From positions 153,117 to 217,116 of the forward strand of contig JALHQA010000007.1 in the NCBI GenBank assembly GCA_022842205.1: DNA of 64,000 nucleotides. Reading direction: 5' to 3'. This DNA is from Hyphomicrobiales bacterium (GTDB lineage Bacteria > Pseudomonadota > Alphaproteobacteria > Rhizobiales > Methylopilaceae). Every line of letters begins with the position of its first letter. Position 1 is the first letter of the stretch. The position numbers and the translations under genes are program-made. This document shows positions 7,659 to 16,524 of the stretch, in pieces. The notes under the pieces were generated by a model, which was given only the letters and a program-made list of their open reading frames with translations, did not search any database and was not told where the DNA came from.

Positions 7659-8582
7659 ATGGATGTGCTCGCGATTGTCCTGCCCGTCTTCGGAATGATG
7701 GGCGTCGGACTCGTTGCGGCAAAGACCGGGCTCGTCTCGGACCGCGCCAGCGACGGTCTTGCCGACTATGTTTTCGCGATCGCGGTGCCGGTTCTGATCT
7801 TCCGCATGCTCTCCGACAGCACGGCGTCGCTGACGGGCAGCCCATGGGGTTACTGGATAAGCTATTTCGCCGGCGCGGCGGTTGCCTGGGCGATCGCCAT
7901 GATCATCGCGCGGCGGGTTTTCGACCGCGACGGCCGCGAGGCGGTGATTCACGGTTTCTGCTCGGCGCAGTCCAACACGGTGCTTGTCGGCATTCCGCTC
8001 ATTCTGCAGGCCTATGGCGAAGCCGGCGCGGTGCCGCTGTTTCTTTTGCTCGCCGTGCACCTGCCGCTGATGATGGGCGCCGCATCGCTGATGATCGAGA
8101 CGGCAGGCGGCGAAAGTGGCGGCGTCCGGCGTTTCGTCAAGACACTCGCGACCCATCCGATCGTGCTGGCGCTGGTTGCCGGCGTCATCGCCCATGTCGC
8201 GGGTTTTCGTATTCCGGATGTCGTGAGGCCGGTGACGGACGGCATCGCGTCCTCGGCATCACCGGTCGCGCTCGTGGCGATGGGGCTTGCGCTGTCGCGC
8301 TACGGGCTTACGTCCGACCCGTGGGCCGCGGCGGTCTCGAGCGCTCTGAAACTTGTGGTCCACCCCGCCATGGTGTGGCTGTTGGGTATGTACGTTTTCA
8401 GGCTCGATCCGGTCTTTGTCGGCGTCGGCGTTCTGTTCGCCGCCCTGCCCTCCGGCGTCAACGGCTATCTTGTCGCGGCCCGCTACAACACGGGCGAAGC
8501 CTTCGCCTCCAACGCCGTGGCGCTGTCGACCCTTTTTTCCGTCGGCACGGTGACGTTCTGGCTGTTCGTGCTCGGGAAATAA
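7659..8582 (+). CDS. AEC-family membrane transporter (auxin efflux carrier type)
   Basis: Inner-membrane permease of 307 residues with about ten predicted helices. It has the family layout of two five-helix halves: MDVLAIVLPVFGMMGVGLVA at the start, and LFAALPSGVNGYLVAARYN near the end, a typical AEC C-terminal motif. Bacterial AEC members export or import carboxylates such as malate or malonate, but the substrate cannot be told. ATG at 7659 follows GGAGAG at suitable spacing; the longer open frame upstream is not hydrophobic and is rejected. Its stop abuts that of the convergent gluQ gene. Confidence 0.88.
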   Translation: MDVLAIVLPVFGMMGVGLVAAKTGLVSDRASDGLADYVFAIAVPVLIFRMLSDSTASLTGSPWGYWISYFAGAAVAWAIAMIIARRVFDRDGREAVIHGFCSAQSNTVLVGIPLILQAYGEAGAVPLFLLLAVHLPLMMGAASLMIETAGGESGGVRRFVKTLATHPIVLALVAGVIAHVAGFRIPDVVRPVTDGIASSASPVALVAMGLALSRYGLTSDPWAAAVSSALKLVVHPAMVWLLGMYVFRLDPVFVGVGVLFAALPSGVNGYLVAARYNTGEAFASNAVALSTLFSVGTVTFWLFVLGK

Positions 8583-9431
8583 TCAGAGGCCGACATGGCG
8601 GCGAATGTCCGCCGGTGAGGCGCCGGTGGCGCGCAGCGTTCTCAGGCTTTCTGCCCCTTCGCTCTTCGACAGTTTCCTGCCGTCCTTGTCCATGATGAGG
8701 CGGTGGTGCCGGTAGACCGGTGCCGGCAGGCCGAGCAGGTCCTGCAGCAGGCGATGAACGGCGGTCGCAAAATAAAGGTCCTTGCCGCGCACGACATGGG
8801 TGACGCCTTGCGCGGCGTCGTCGAGAACGACGGCGAGATGATAGCTTGTCGGTACATCGCGTCGCGCCAGCACGACATCGCCCCACGCGGCCGGATCGGC
8901 AACGACCTCGATCTCCCTGCCGTTGTCGCCGAACTCGTGCCAGGAGACGGGCGCGGGGACACAAGCCCGCGCCTTTTCCATGTCGAGCCGCAATACGTAG
9001 GAATCGCCTCGCCTGATGCGGTCGGCGCGTTCCGCGGCGGTGAGTGCGCGGCAAATACCGGGATAAAGCGGCACGCCGTCCGGGTCGCGCGGACCGTCCG
9101 CCGCCGCGGCGCGGATATCTCCCCGGGTGCAGAAACAGGGATAGAGCAGGCCGCGCCGGTTCAGCGTGTCGAGGGCGGCCGCGTGTTCGGCGAGGTGTTC
9201 GGATTGCCGACGTACCGGCTTTTCCCAGTCAAGGCCGAGCCAGGCGAGATCGTCGAGGATCGCGGCCTCGAAACTCGGTGTCGAGCGGCCGGGGTCGATG
9301 TCCTCGATGCGAACGAGAAAGCGTCCGCCGGCCTCGCGCGCGAGATCGCGGTTGAGAATGGCCGACAGGGCGTGCCCCAGATGGAGTTGCCCGTTGGGGC
9401 TTGGCGCGAAACGGAAAACGGAGCGTGTCAT
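8583..9431 (-). CDS. gluQ: Glutamyl-queuosine tRNA(Asp) synthetase
   Basis: Attaches glutamate to the queuosine base at position 34 of tRNA(Asp). It is a truncated glutamyl-tRNA synthetase paralogue of 282 residues with only the catalytic domain: FAPSPNGQLHLGHALSA contains the HIGH-type motif, and RKLSKSEG the KMSKS-type loop. The anticodon-binding domain of GltX is absent, which separates it from genuine GltX. A Cys pair in LLYPCFCTR belongs to the zinc-binding insert. It is divergent from the DNA glycosylase gene. Confidence 0.93.
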   Translation of the reverse strand: MTRSVFRFAPSPNGQLHLGHALSAILNRDLAREAGGRFLVRIEDIDPGRSTPSFEAAILDDLAWLGLDWEKPVRRQSEHLAEHAAALDTLNRRGLLYPCFCTRGDIRAAAADGPRDPDGVPLYPGICRALTAAERADRIRRGDSYVLRLDMEKARACVPAPVSWHEFGDNGREIEVVADPAAWGDVVLARRDVPTSYHLAVVLDDAAQGVTHVVRGKDLYFATAVHRLLQDLLGLPAPVYRHHRLIMDKDGRKLSKSEGAESLRTLRATGASPADIRRHVGL

Positions 9432-9472
9432 GATCTTGCGCCAAACTGTGCGCTGTGCTGGCTGAACGCAGG

Positions 9473-10135
9473 ATGAAGACGAAGACGCCGAAACTCCCGC
9501 CGGCCATCACCAATACGCGGCAGCTCAACCGGCATCTCGATGCGCTGGTGGCCATTGCGCCGGAATTTGCCGGCATCCGCATCGCGGCGGGCAAGATTCC
9601 GATCCGCTGGCTCGACCCCGGCTACCACGGCCTTGTCTGGGTCGTGCTCGGCCAGCAGATTTCGGTGGCGGCGGCCAAGGCCATACTCGCGCGTCTCGAA
9701 GCCGCGCTCGGCGACATCACGCCGAAGACCGCGCTGAAGGCCAGCGACGAGGTTCTGCGTGCGGCCGGTCTGTCGGGCCAGAAGATCTCGACGCTGCGCG
9801 AAAGCGCCCGCGCGGTGAAGGCGGGACTCGATTTCGATGCGCTGAAGGGGATGGAGGCGGAACAGGCCATCGCGACGCTGACCGCGGTCAAGGGCATCGG
9901 GCGCTGGACCGCCGAGGTCTATCTTCTTTTCGCGCTCGGCCATCCCGATATATTCCCCGCCGGCGATCTCGCGCTGCAGGAATCCGCCCGGCTGGCCTTC
10001 GGCCTCGAAGCCCGGCCGAAGGAGAAGGAGCTTTTGTCGCGCGCGGAAGACTGGCGCCCCCATCGCGCCGCTGCGGCGCGCCTGCTATGGGCCTATTACC
10101 GTGTCGCCAAGCAGCGCGACGCAACGCCGGTGTGA
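9473..10135 (+). CDS. DNA-3-methyladenine glycosylase II family (AlkA-like, short form)
   Basis: Base-excision repair enzyme removing alkylated purines. At 220 residues it has only the HhH-GPD core: WVVLGQQISVAAAKAI, then the helix-hairpin-helix LTAVKGIGRWTAEVYLLFAL. The catalytic aspartate lies in IFPAGDLALQ. It lacks the N-terminal AlkA_N domain, as in many alphaproteobacterial versions. ATG at 9473 is chosen; a GTG 18 bases upstream is possible and neither has a strong ribosome site. The TGA stop overlaps the creA start, so translation is coupled. Confidence 0.88.
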   Translation: MKTKTPKLPPAITNTRQLNRHLDALVAIAPEFAGIRIAAGKIPIRWLDPGYHGLVWVVLGQQISVAAAKAILARLEAALGDITPKTALKASDEVLRAAGLSGQKISTLRESARAVKAGLDFDALKGMEAEQAIATLTAVKGIGRWTAEVYLLFALGHPDIFPAGDLALQESARLAFGLEARPKEKELLSRAEDWRPHRAAAARLLWAYYRVAKQRDATPV

Positions 10136-10647
10136 TGATGCGATTTATGCTGTCCCTGCTTGCCGCCGCCGTGACCGTGCTTTCCTTTGCGCCCGCGTCC
10201 GCCAATGACGACCCGGAACTGCTGTTCAAGAAGTCCACTGTCTGGCGTTTCCTGTCGCCCGACGCCAAGCTCGCGGTCTACGCGATCGACGATCCGCTGG
10301 TCGAGAACGTCGCATGCCATTTCACCTTGCCGGAAATCGGCGGCTGGAAAGGTTGGGCCGGTTTCGCCGAGGAGCGTTCGGAGACCTCGATCTCGTGCCG
10401 CCAGATCGGGCCGGTGACCTTCAAGGGAAAATTCGAACAGGGCGATCAGGCGTTCCGCGAACGCCGCTCGCTGTTCTTCAAGAAGGTGCAGATCGTCCGG
10501 GGCTGTGACCCCAAGCGCAACACGTTGGTATATCTCATTTATTCCGATCGGGTGATCGAAGGCTCGCCGCAGAATTCGACCTCCTCGGTTCCCATCATGC
10601 CCTGGGGCGATGCCCCGGCGCCCCGCTGCGAAGACTTTCTGGAGTAA
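10135..10647 (+). CDS. creA: CreA family secreted protein
   Basis: Protein of 170 residues with a signal peptide (MLSLLAAAVTVLSFAPASA) and the CreA core. Conserved pieces are KLAVYAIDDPLVENVACH, IGGWKGWAGFAE, SISCRQIGPV and SLFFKKVQIVRG. CreA is widespread in proteobacteria, exported, and of unknown molecular function. Tandem ATGs occur at 10135 and 10138; the first overlaps the glycosylase stop (TGATG). The context (DNA repair gene before, esterase after) gives no functional hint. Confidence 0.88.
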   Translation: MMRFMLSLLAAAVTVLSFAPASANDDPELLFKKSTVWRFLSPDAKLAVYAIDDPLVENVACHFTLPEIGGWKGWAGFAEERSETSISCRQIGPVTFKGKFEQGDQAFRERRSLFFKKVQIVRGCDPKRNTLVYLIYSDRVIEGSPQNSTSSVPIMPWGDAPAPRCEDFLE

Positions 10648-10649
10648 AA

Positions 10650-11294
10650 ATGGCCCTCGACGGACCTCGCCTTGCCGCGGCAAGCGGCACCACGAAATCG
10701 CTCGTCATCTTTCTCCATGGCTACGGCGCCGACGGCAACGATCTGATCGGCCTCGGCCGCGAATGGGCGTCCGCCCTGCCCGACACCGAATTCGTTTCGC
10801 CGCATGCGCCGGAACCCTGCGTCCAGAATCCGGCCGGGCGGCAGTGGTGGGATCTGCAGGTCCGCAGCGATGCCGAGCGCTGGGCCGGGCTGAACCGCTC
10901 CGGCCCCCTGCTCGACGCCTTCATTTCCGCCGAGATCGAGCGGGCGAAGGTTGTGCCCGCCAAGGCGGCGCTGGTCGGCTTTTCGCAGGGCACGATGATG
11001 GCGTTGCATGTCGGCCTGCGCCGCCCCGAACCTTTGGCGGGTATTATCGGCTATTCCGGCATCCTCGCCGGCGCCGAACACCTGAAGGACGAGATCAAGA
11101 CCCGGCCGCCGGTGTTTCTGGCGCATGGCACGATGGATCAGGTGATCCCGGTCGACGCCCTGGTGTCCTCGGTCGAGGCGTTGGCCGAGAACGAGGTGCC
11201 CCGCTCCTGGCATGTCGCCCATGGCATGGCGCACGGCATCGACCGCACCGGTCTGGCGCTGGGCGCCCAGTTCCTGCAAAAGCATTTTGGATAA
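10650..11294 (+). CDS. Alpha/beta-hydrolase, phospholipase/carboxylesterase family
   Basis: Cytoplasmic serine esterase of 214 residues in the family that includes YpfH and acyl-protein thioesterase. Oxyanion region FLHGYGADGND, nucleophile Ser112 in VGFSQGT, Asp163 in HGTMDQVIPVD and His195 in HGMAHGID form a complete catalytic triad. The natural ester is unknown. ATG at 10650 follows GGAGTAAAA, two bases after the creA stop, so it is part of the glycosylase-creA-esterase operon. Confidence 0.9.
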   Translation: MALDGPRLAAASGTTKSLVIFLHGYGADGNDLIGLGREWASALPDTEFVSPHAPEPCVQNPAGRQWWDLQVRSDAERWAGLNRSGPLLDAFISAEIERAKVVPAKAALVGFSQGTMMALHVGLRRPEPLAGIIGYSGILAGAEHLKDEIKTRPPVFLAHGTMDQVIPVDALVSSVEALAENEVPRSWHVAHGMAHGIDRTGLALGAQFLQKHFG

Positions 11295-11420
11295 CGGCCT
11301 GTGATCACCACAAAATATGGGGTGGCTTCACAAGGGCGACACATGAAAATATACACTGTGTCCCAGCAATGGGAATGAGCGTCGGGTCAGGGACGGCGCC
11401 GGTCGGACTGGAGCGTTTTT

Positions 11421-11978
11421 GTGAACGTTCACGTATCCCCTGACGCCTGCCCCGCGCTCGTGCTCAACGCGGATTACAGGCCCCTGTCCTATTACCCGCT
11501 GTCGCTGTGGTCCTGGCAGGATTCGATCAAGGCCATCTTCCTCGACCGCGTGAACGTGCTGTCGACTTACGAGAAGACGGTGCATTCGCCGAGCTTCGAG
11601 ATGAAGCTGCCGTCGGTCGTGTGCCTCAAGAGCTATATCAAGCCGGCGCGCAACCCGGCGTTCACGCGGTTCAACGTCTTCCTGCGCGACCGCTTCACCT
11701 GTCAGTACTGCGGCTCGCGCGACGACCTGACCTTCGACCATCTCGTGCCCCGCTCGAAGGGCGGCATGACGACCTGGGACAATGTCGTGACCGCCTGTTC
11801 GCCGTGCAATCTCGCCAAGGGCGGCCTGATGCCGGACCAGTGCGGCATGTCGCCCTGGCAGCACCCGTTCCAGCCGTCCATACACGATCTGCACCAGAAC
11901 GGCCGGCTGTTCCCGCCGAACTACCTGCACGACAGCTGGCTCGATTTTCTGTACTGGGATACCGAACTCGAGCCGTGA
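11421..11978 (+). CDS. HNH endonuclease family protein
   Basis: 185-residue protein with an HNH domain. The zinc pair CQYCGS is followed by LTFDHLVPRSKGG (catalytic His), TTWDNVVTAC (Asn) and a second Cys pair (CSPCN). A conserved N-terminal part (ALVLNADYRPLSYYPLS) occurs in the chromosomal HNH proteins found in nearly all alphaproteobacteria, so this is not evidence for a mobile element. Substrate unknown. It starts with GTG at 11421, after CTGGAG. The 126 bases upstream contain an imperfect inverted repeat (GGGCGACACA ... TGTGTCCC) but no recognised promoter. Confidence 0.85.
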   Translation: MNVHVSPDACPALVLNADYRPLSYYPLSLWSWQDSIKAIFLDRVNVLSTYEKTVHSPSFEMKLPSVVCLKSYIKPARNPAFTRFNVFLRDRFTCQYCGSRDDLTFDHLVPRSKGGMTTWDNVVTACSPCNLAKGGLMPDQCGMSPWQHPFQPSIHDLHQNGRLFPPNYLHDSWLDFLYWDTELEP

Positions 11979-11987
11979 TGCCCGGCG

Positions 11988-12449
11988 TCAGCGCCGCGTG
12001 CCGAAGGCCGCGATGGCGGCGCAGGCTGTACAGACAACGGCGCTCCAGCCGGCGAAGCTGAGGCCGAACATCCGCCAGGTCGCCTCGTCGCACGGCACGA
12101 TGCGGGTGTTTTTCAGATCCTCCAGCAGATTGCCGCCGCCGACCGTCGCCGCGCCCGCGCCGCAGGATGACGGGCCGGCCCAGAAATCCCATTCGATGCC
12201 GGCATGGTAGACGCCGAACACGGCGTTCGCCGCGAAGACAAGCGCCACCAGCCAGAGCAGCGCGCGGCTGCCGGTCATCGCGGCGACCAGCGCCAGCGGA
12301 ACGCCGGCGTAATAGGCCCAGCGCTGCCACAGGCAGAGCTGGCAGGGCTGATAGCCGAGCACGTGCTGGAAATAGAGCGCCGCGCCGAGCGCGCCGGTGG
12401 CGATGGCGGCAACGAGAAGTCCGGACATGCGCGGCAGAGGAGACGTCAT
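11988..12449 (-). CDS. dsbB: Disulfide bond formation protein DsbB
   Basis: Inner-membrane oxidase that reoxidises DsbA using quinone. 153 residues with four predicted helices. The first Cys pair is in GYQPCQLCLWQRW and the second pair is in GPSSCGAG and RIVPCDEATW, in the two periplasmic loops. The start at 12449 lies 2 bases beyond the stop of the DedA-type gene (TGACCATG), so translation is probably coupled. No dsbA is in the window. Confidence 0.93.
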   Translation of the reverse strand: MTSPLPRMSGLLVAAIATGALGAALYFQHVLGYQPCQLCLWQRWAYYAGVPLALVAAMTGSRALLWLVALVFAANAVFGVYHAGIEWDFWAGPSSCGAGAATVGGGNLLEDLKNTRIVPCDEATWRMFGLSFAGWSAVVCTACAAIAAFGTRR

Positions 12450-12451
12450 GG

Positions 12452-13033
12452 TCAGAAGAGATATTTTATCGCAACGAAGCCGCCGACAAGCGCGACGAGA
12501 AACAATACCGTCACGAGTTCGAGACGCTTCTCGATGAAGTGGCGGATCGGTTCGCCATAGGTTTTCAGCAGTGCGGCGATGATGAAAAAGCGGGCGCCGC
12601 GCGTGATCACCGACAGCACGACGAACCACAGGAAGTCATAACCGGCGAGGCCCGACGCGATCGTGACCAGCTTGTAGGGGATCGGCGTCAGGCCCTTGAT
12701 CAGGATGATCCAGGCGCCCCAGTCGCGATAGGCGGCGCGGAACGCCTCCATCTTGTCTTCATAGCCGTAGAGCGAGATCAGCCACTGGCCGATGCTGTCA
12801 TAAAGAAGGGCGCCGATCAGATAGCCGAAAATGCCGCCGAGAACCGATGTGAGCGTGCACCAGGCCGCGATCTGGAACGCCTTGTCGCGGTTCGCCAGCA
12901 CGACCGGCACAAGCACGACATCCGGCGGGATCGGAAAGAACGAGGATTCCGCGAACGAGATCGCGCCGAGCGCGCGGATGGCGCGCGGCCCCTCGGCAAG
13001 GCGCATGGTCCAGTCGTAGAGCGGGCGAAGCAT
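12452..13033 (-). CDS. DedA/SNARE-associated family membrane protein (YqaA-like)
   Basis: Predicted inner-membrane protein of 193 residues with the DedA core: FAESSFFPIPPDVVLVP, ending in PPD, a reentrant-loop motif, then GIFGYLIGALLYDSIG and GLTPIPYKLVTIASG. DedA proteins take part in lipid carrier recycling and proton-driven transport; the YqaA subgroup is not functionally defined. It is the upstream member of a two-gene unit with dsbB, which suggests an envelope role. Confidence 0.85.
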   Translation of the reverse strand: MLRPLYDWTMRLAEGPRAIRALGAISFAESSFFPIPPDVVLVPVVLANRDKAFQIAAWCTLTSVLGGIFGYLIGALLYDSIGQWLISLYGYEDKMEAFRAAYRDWGAWIILIKGLTPIPYKLVTIASGLAGYDFLWFVVLSVITRGARFFIIAALLKTYGEPIRHFIEKRLELVTVLFLVALVGGFVAIKYLF

Positions 13034-13100
13034 TCGGCGGGTCCGGTGGGCGGCAAAGTCCTAGCCGCTCCGGCACGCCCCGTCCATCAGCGCGTCGCGG

Positions 13101-13595
13101 CTACTTCAATGACACTTCCGCGACCTTGTCGCGGTAGTCCTTCTTCGGGTCGGCGCCGAGCAGCATTTTCAGGCCCGCGAACAGGCTGTTCTCGTTCAGC
13201 CAGATCTCGGCGCTTTCGGTGTCGAAGCGGACGAGCTGGAGTTTCGGATCGTCCTTGCCGCCCTTGAACCAGGCGGCGACGAACGGATTCCACAGCCGCT
13301 CGATGACGAGCCTGTCGTGGTCGAGAGCGAGCGCGCCATGGATGCAGGCGAACAGCTCGTGATCCTTCGATACGAAATGGCCGATGCCGCGCCCGCCCTT
13401 GCCGATCGCCCTGACGATGCCGTTGTCGTTGGCGGTGAAGAACCAGATCGGTCCGCGGCCGTCATGACGGTCGTCGAGCTGCGCTGTCATCGGCTGCGCA
13501 TGGCCGTCCTCCGCGCCCTCGACGCCGAGCATCAGCGTCATGTCCTTTTTCAGCGCGGCCCAGAATTTCGCCTCGAGCTCGGTTTTCGTCGCCAT
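13101..13595 (-). CDS. Pyridoxamine 5'-phosphate oxidase-like general stress protein (FMN-binding split barrel)
   Basis: 164-residue protein of the GSP26-type PNPOx-like family, probably flavin-binding. It has an N-terminal helix (ELEAKFWAALKKDMTLMLGV), a split-barrel core (PIWFFTANDNGIVRAIGKGG) and a C-terminal DTESAEIWLNENS strand region. Homologues are induced by stress in many alphaproteobacteria but their reaction is unknown. ATG at 13595 follows GAGGAGA. A perfect EcfG promoter lies 22-46 bases upstream, tying the gene to the stress locus at 3-6.5 kb. Confidence 0.87.
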   Translation of the reverse strand: MATKTELEAKFWAALKKDMTLMLGVEGAEDGHAQPMTAQLDDRHDGRGPIWFFTANDNGIVRAIGKGGRGIGHFVSKDHELFACIHGALALDHDRLVIERLWNPFVAAWFKGGKDDPKLQLVRFDTESAEIWLNENSLFAGLKMLLGADPKKDYRDKVAEVSLK

Positions 13596-13616
13596 GGTCG
13601 TCTCCTCGCGAAGCAG

Positions 13617-13641
13617 AACGGGTGGCGGCCTGGCTTGTTCC
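13617..13641 (-). promoter_or_regulatory. EcfG-type promoter of the PNPOx-like stress gene
   Basis: Minus strand: GGAAC (13641-13637), 16 bases, CGTT (13620-13617). Exact match to the alphaproteobacterial EcfG consensus. The predicted start is about 15 bases before the ATG, leaving the ribosome site GAGGAGA in the leader. Confidence 0.8.
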
Positions 13642-13693
13642 GGCGGAAGGCGGCTTGCCTAGATGTGCCGGGCGGGGTTATCTCCCGCGCTCC

Positions 13694-13780
13694 GCGGGCG
13701 TGGCGGAACTGGTAGACGCAGGGGACTCAAAATCCCCCGTTCGCAAGAATATGTCGGTTCGAGTCCGACCGCCCGCACCA
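13694..13780 (+). tRNA. tRNA-Leu (anticodon CAA)
   Basis: 87 bases including encoded CCA. Acceptor stem GCGGGCG pairs with CGCCCGC. The anticodon stem GGGGA/TCCCC holds loop CTCAAAA, giving anticodon CAA. A long variable arm (CGTTCGCAAGAATATG) marks a class II tRNA. T arm GTCGGTTCGAGTCCGAC is standard. It stands alone, between the stress protein gene and hdeD; no integrase or attachment duplication is seen. The 187 bases that follow, up to hdeD, hold no recognised element. Confidence 0.96.
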
Positions 13781-13967
13781 TCCGGCGCCCGGCATCCCGC
13801 CGTGTTTTTCGAATTTGACCCGATAACGGCAAGGTCCGTTCACGTTGCCCGCCGCCCGAGGAGCGTGGGGTGCGAACACCAGTTGACGACGCAAGGGCGC
13901 GGGTCTTCACTCATTACGTGCGGTGTGTTCCGCCAATACCGGCCGGACGCCTCACAAGGAGGCTTCC

Positions 13968-14534
13968 ATGCCTGCAACCCAAGCGCTCGGAAAACCGGGC
14001 ATTACCGAAACCGTGCGTGCCGGATGGGGCTGGTTTCTGGCTCTCGGCATTGTCCTTGTCATCGGCGGAAGCCTCGCGATCCTGCTGCCGGTCGCATCCA
14101 CCCTGGCGACCAGCCTTTTCCTCGGCGCAATCCTGTTCGTCGGCGGCGTTTTCCAGATCATCCATGCCTTTCAGGTAAAGACATGGGGCGGCTTCTTCTG
14201 GGACCTGATCGTCGGCATCGTCCAGCTCGCGGGCGGCATCATCGTCTACATGAACCCGTTCGCGGGCGCCGTCACGCTGACCGTCCTTATCGCCGCGGTG
14301 TTCTTCGCGCAGGGCGTGACCCAGACCTTCCTCGCCTTCAAGGTGCGCCCGCATGACGGCTGGGGCTGGCTGCTGGCGTCGGGCCTCATCGCCGTCATCG
14401 TCGCGGTGATGCTGATGATGCGGTTCCCGGCGGCCAGCGTCACGGCGCCGGGCATCCTTGCCGGAATCTCGATCCTGTTCTCCGGCTTCAGCTATGTGAT
14501 GATCGCCCTCGCCGCGCGGCGTCTGACGGCGTGA
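13968..14534 (+). CDS. HdeD family membrane protein
   Basis: 188-residue inner-membrane protein with six predicted helices arranged as three repeats of a two-helix unit, the DUF308/HdeD architecture (GWFLALGIVLVIGGSLAIL, WDLIVGIVQLAGGIIVYMNP, then GWLLASGLIAVIVAVMLM). In E. coli HdeD contributes to acid resistance at high cell density; the role here is not known. ATG at 13968 follows AAGGAGG at ideal spacing. No EcfG consensus was found upstream. Confidence 0.87.
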   Translation: MPATQALGKPGITETVRAGWGWFLALGIVLVIGGSLAILLPVASTLATSLFLGAILFVGGVFQIIHAFQVKTWGGFFWDLIVGIVQLAGGIIVYMNPFAGAVTLTVLIAAVFFAQGVTQTFLAFKVRPHDGWGWLLASGLIAVIVAVMLMMRFPAASVTAPGILAGISILFSGFSYVMIALAARRLTA

Positions 14535-14538
14535 GGCA

Positions 14539-14955
14539 TCATGCGTCCGGCGTATAGCCGGACGCAAATTCCGCCGACGGCGGGATCGGCTTTATGACGT
14601 CGATCAGAACGCCGTTGGGGTCCTCGGTGATGAAATGGCGCTGGCCGAACGCCTCGTCGCGCAGCGTGACGAGGATCGGCAGCCCCGCCTTCCGCGCCTG
14701 TTCGTAGACGGCGTCGGGGTCCTCGACCTCAAAATTGAGGATCAGGCCCTGCGCCGACTTTCGCGCCTTCTCCGGCACCGTCTCGTGGCGGAAATCGAGG
14801 ATCGCGAGATTGACCGCGGGATCGTCCGACGACTGCAGATGCACATACCAGTCGGCCGTAAACAGCGGCGTGAAGCCGAAATGCGCCTGATAGAACGCGG
14901 CCGTTCCGGCGACATCGCCGGTCATGATGACAGGGTAATAGCTCGTCGTCTTCAT
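14539..14955 (-). CDS. VOC/glyoxalase family protein
   Basis: 138-residue single-subunit VOC fold protein with two beta-alpha-beta-beta-beta halves ([20 protein letters not shown], then [20 protein letters not shown]). The ending [19 protein letters not shown] is typical. Such proteins act as metal-dependent glyoxalases, dioxygenases or antibiotic-binding proteins; the substrate is unknown. It is the last gene of the ArsR-controlled operon and overlaps the MFS stop (ATGA). A 9-base hairpin at 14543-14565 is embedded in its last codons. Confidence 0.82.
   Translation of the reverse strand: MKTTSYYPVIMTGDVAGTAAFYQAHFGFTPLFTADWYVHLQSSDDPAVNLAILDFRHETVPEKARKSAQGLILNFEVEDPDAVYEQARKAGLPILVTLRDEAFGQRHFITEDPNGVLIDVIKPIPPSAEFASGYTPDA
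14543..14565. terminator. Hairpin in the end of the VOC gene
   Basis: GCGTCCGGC / GCCGGACGC with a 5-base loop, lying inside the last codons of the VOC gene and just beyond the hdeD stop (14534). It could terminate or protect transcripts from both convergent genes. No T-tract follows, so intrinsic termination is uncertain. Confidence 0.45.
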
Positions 14956-16514
14956 GCGATGGTCTCCACAAGGCTGGTGTCGCGGTCGCGGCCGGGCCGG
15001 TCGTGCGGGCCGCGCAATGCCGTCGCGGCGAAGAGTGCAACGGCGAATGTCAATACGGCGCTGACCGCCGAGGTGACGGCGAAAGCGTGGGCGAAGGCAT
15101 CGCGCGCGGCGCCGAGCAGCGCGGGCCCGGTTTCGGGCGGCAGCGCCTTTGCCGCCTCGAACGCGCCATCGAGCGTGCGGCGCGCCATGTCGGCGACCTC
15201 GGCGGGAATGCCGTCGGGCAGGCGCTCGAGCAGTCCGCGATAGATCGCGACGAATAATGAGCCGAGAACGGCGATGCCCGTCGCGCCGCCGAGTTCGAAA
15301 CTTGTTTCCGACACTCCCGAAGCCTGTCCCGCCTTTTCCGGCGCGACCGACGACATCACGAGATCGGTCGTCAGCGTCGCGACCGGCGAGAATCCGAGGC
15401 TGCAGAGCACGAGTCCGAACAGCACCGCAAGCGCGCCGAACGGCTCGACCAGTGCCATGACGCTGAAGCCGAGCGCGGTGAGCACGAAGCCCGAGGCGAT
15501 GATAAGCGACGGGCGGAAGCGCTGGGCCAGGGCCGGCGTCACCAGCGAACTCAGCGCGAAGATGATGCCCGACGGTGCAACCCAGATCCCGGCCTCCAGC
15601 GGCGACATGCCGAGCGCGAGCTGCAGGTATTGCGCGATGAAGAAGAAAGCGCCGAACAGCGTGAACAGACCCGCCATGTTGACGACGAGCGAGGAACGCA
15701 CGGCCGGCACCTGGAACAGCGACATGTCGATCAGGGGATCGTCCATACGATATTGCCGGCGCACGAACAGAACGCTCAGGAGCAGGCCGACGGCAAGCGC
15801 AACAAGGGCCGCGGGGTTGACGCCCTGGACCGCGATGTCCTTCAGGCTCCAGATGATCGCGAGCACGGCGGCGACCGACTGGGCGGCGCTGAGCGGATCG
15901 AGCCTGTGGGGTTTCTCGTCGCGGTACTCCGGCAGAAGGAACGGCGCGAGGACGAGCAGCAGCGCCATGATTGGCACGTTGATGATGAAGACCGACCCCC
16001 ACCAGAAATGCTCGAGCAGGAAGCCGCCGACCAGCGGGCCGATGGCGCCGCCGGCCGAAAAGCCCGCGACCCAGACGCCGATGGCGAAGGTGCGCTCCCG
16101 GTCTTCGAGGAACATGTTGCGGATGAGCGAGAGGGTCGACGGCGCGAGCGTCGCGGCCGAAATGCCGAGCAGGGCGCGCGCGAGGATCAGAAGTTCCGCG
16201 GTCGGCGCGAAGGCGGCGATCAGCGAGGTCACGCCAAAGCAGGCCGCGCCGATCATCAGCAGCTTGCGGCGCCCGATGCGATCGCCGAGCGTGCCCATGG
16301 TGATGAGCGCGCCGGCAACCATGAAGCCGTAAATGTCCATGATCCAGAGCGCCTGTACGGCCGTCGGGTCGAGGTCGGCGGAGAGGTGCGGAATCGCGAG
16401 ATTGAGCACCGTGAGATCCATCGAGTAGATGACGCACGGCAGCAGGATCGTGGCGAGGCCGATCCATTCGCGCGCGGTGGCCTTGGGGCGGGCAGTCAGG
16501 GGCGTCGGTGACAT
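14952..16514 (-). CDS. MFS drug efflux transporter, DHA2 (EmrB/QacA) type
   Basis: 520-residue inner-membrane antiporter with about 14 predicted helices, the DHA2 size. The first helix carries [20 protein letters not shown]; loop 2-3 has [16 protein letters not shown] (MFS motif A); helix 5 has [20 protein letters not shown] (motif C of drug antiporters). It probably exports a toxic organic compound. It lies 10 bases downstream of the GST gene in the operon. ATG at 16514 is preferred over longer upstream reading because it gives the family N-terminus. Confidence 0.9.
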   Translation of the reverse strand: MSPTPLTARPKATAREWIGLATILLPCVIYSMDLTVLNLAIPHLSADLDPTAVQALWIMDIYGFMVAGALITMGTLGDRIGRRKLLMIGAACFGVTSLIAAFAPTAELLILARALLGISAATLAPSTLSLIRNMFLEDRERTFAIGVWVAGFSAGGAIGPLVGGFLLEHFWWGSVFIINVPIMALLLVLAPFLLPEYRDEKPHRLDPLSAAQSVAAVLAIIWSLKDIAVQGVNPAALVALAVGLLLSVLFVRRQYRMDDPLIDMSLFQVPAVRSSLVVNMAGLFTLFGAFFFIAQYLQLALGMSPLEAGIWVAPSGIIFALSSLVTPALAQRFRPSLIIASGFVLTALGFSVMALVEPFGALAVLFGLVLCSLGFSPVATLTTDLVMSSVAPEKAGQASGVSETSFELGGATGIAVLGSLFVAIYRGLLERLPDGIPAEVADMARRTLDGAFEAAKALPPETGPALLGAARDAFAHAFAVTSAVSAVLTFAVALFAATALRGPHDRPGRDRDTSLVETIA

Positions 16515-16524
16515 GATCGGGATC

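Noticed and set aside
11421..11978. HNH protein as phage or homing nuclease
   Set aside because: Neighbours are core genes and the full-length form with this N-terminus is a common chromosomal protein in the class.
13694..13780. tRNA-Leu as integration site of a mobile element
   Set aside because: No integrase gene, no repeated tRNA 3' end downstream, and flanking genes are ordinary core genes.
13781..13967. EcfG promoter for hdeD
   Set aside because: No GGAAC-N16/17-CGTT or close variant was found on the plus strand in this gap.
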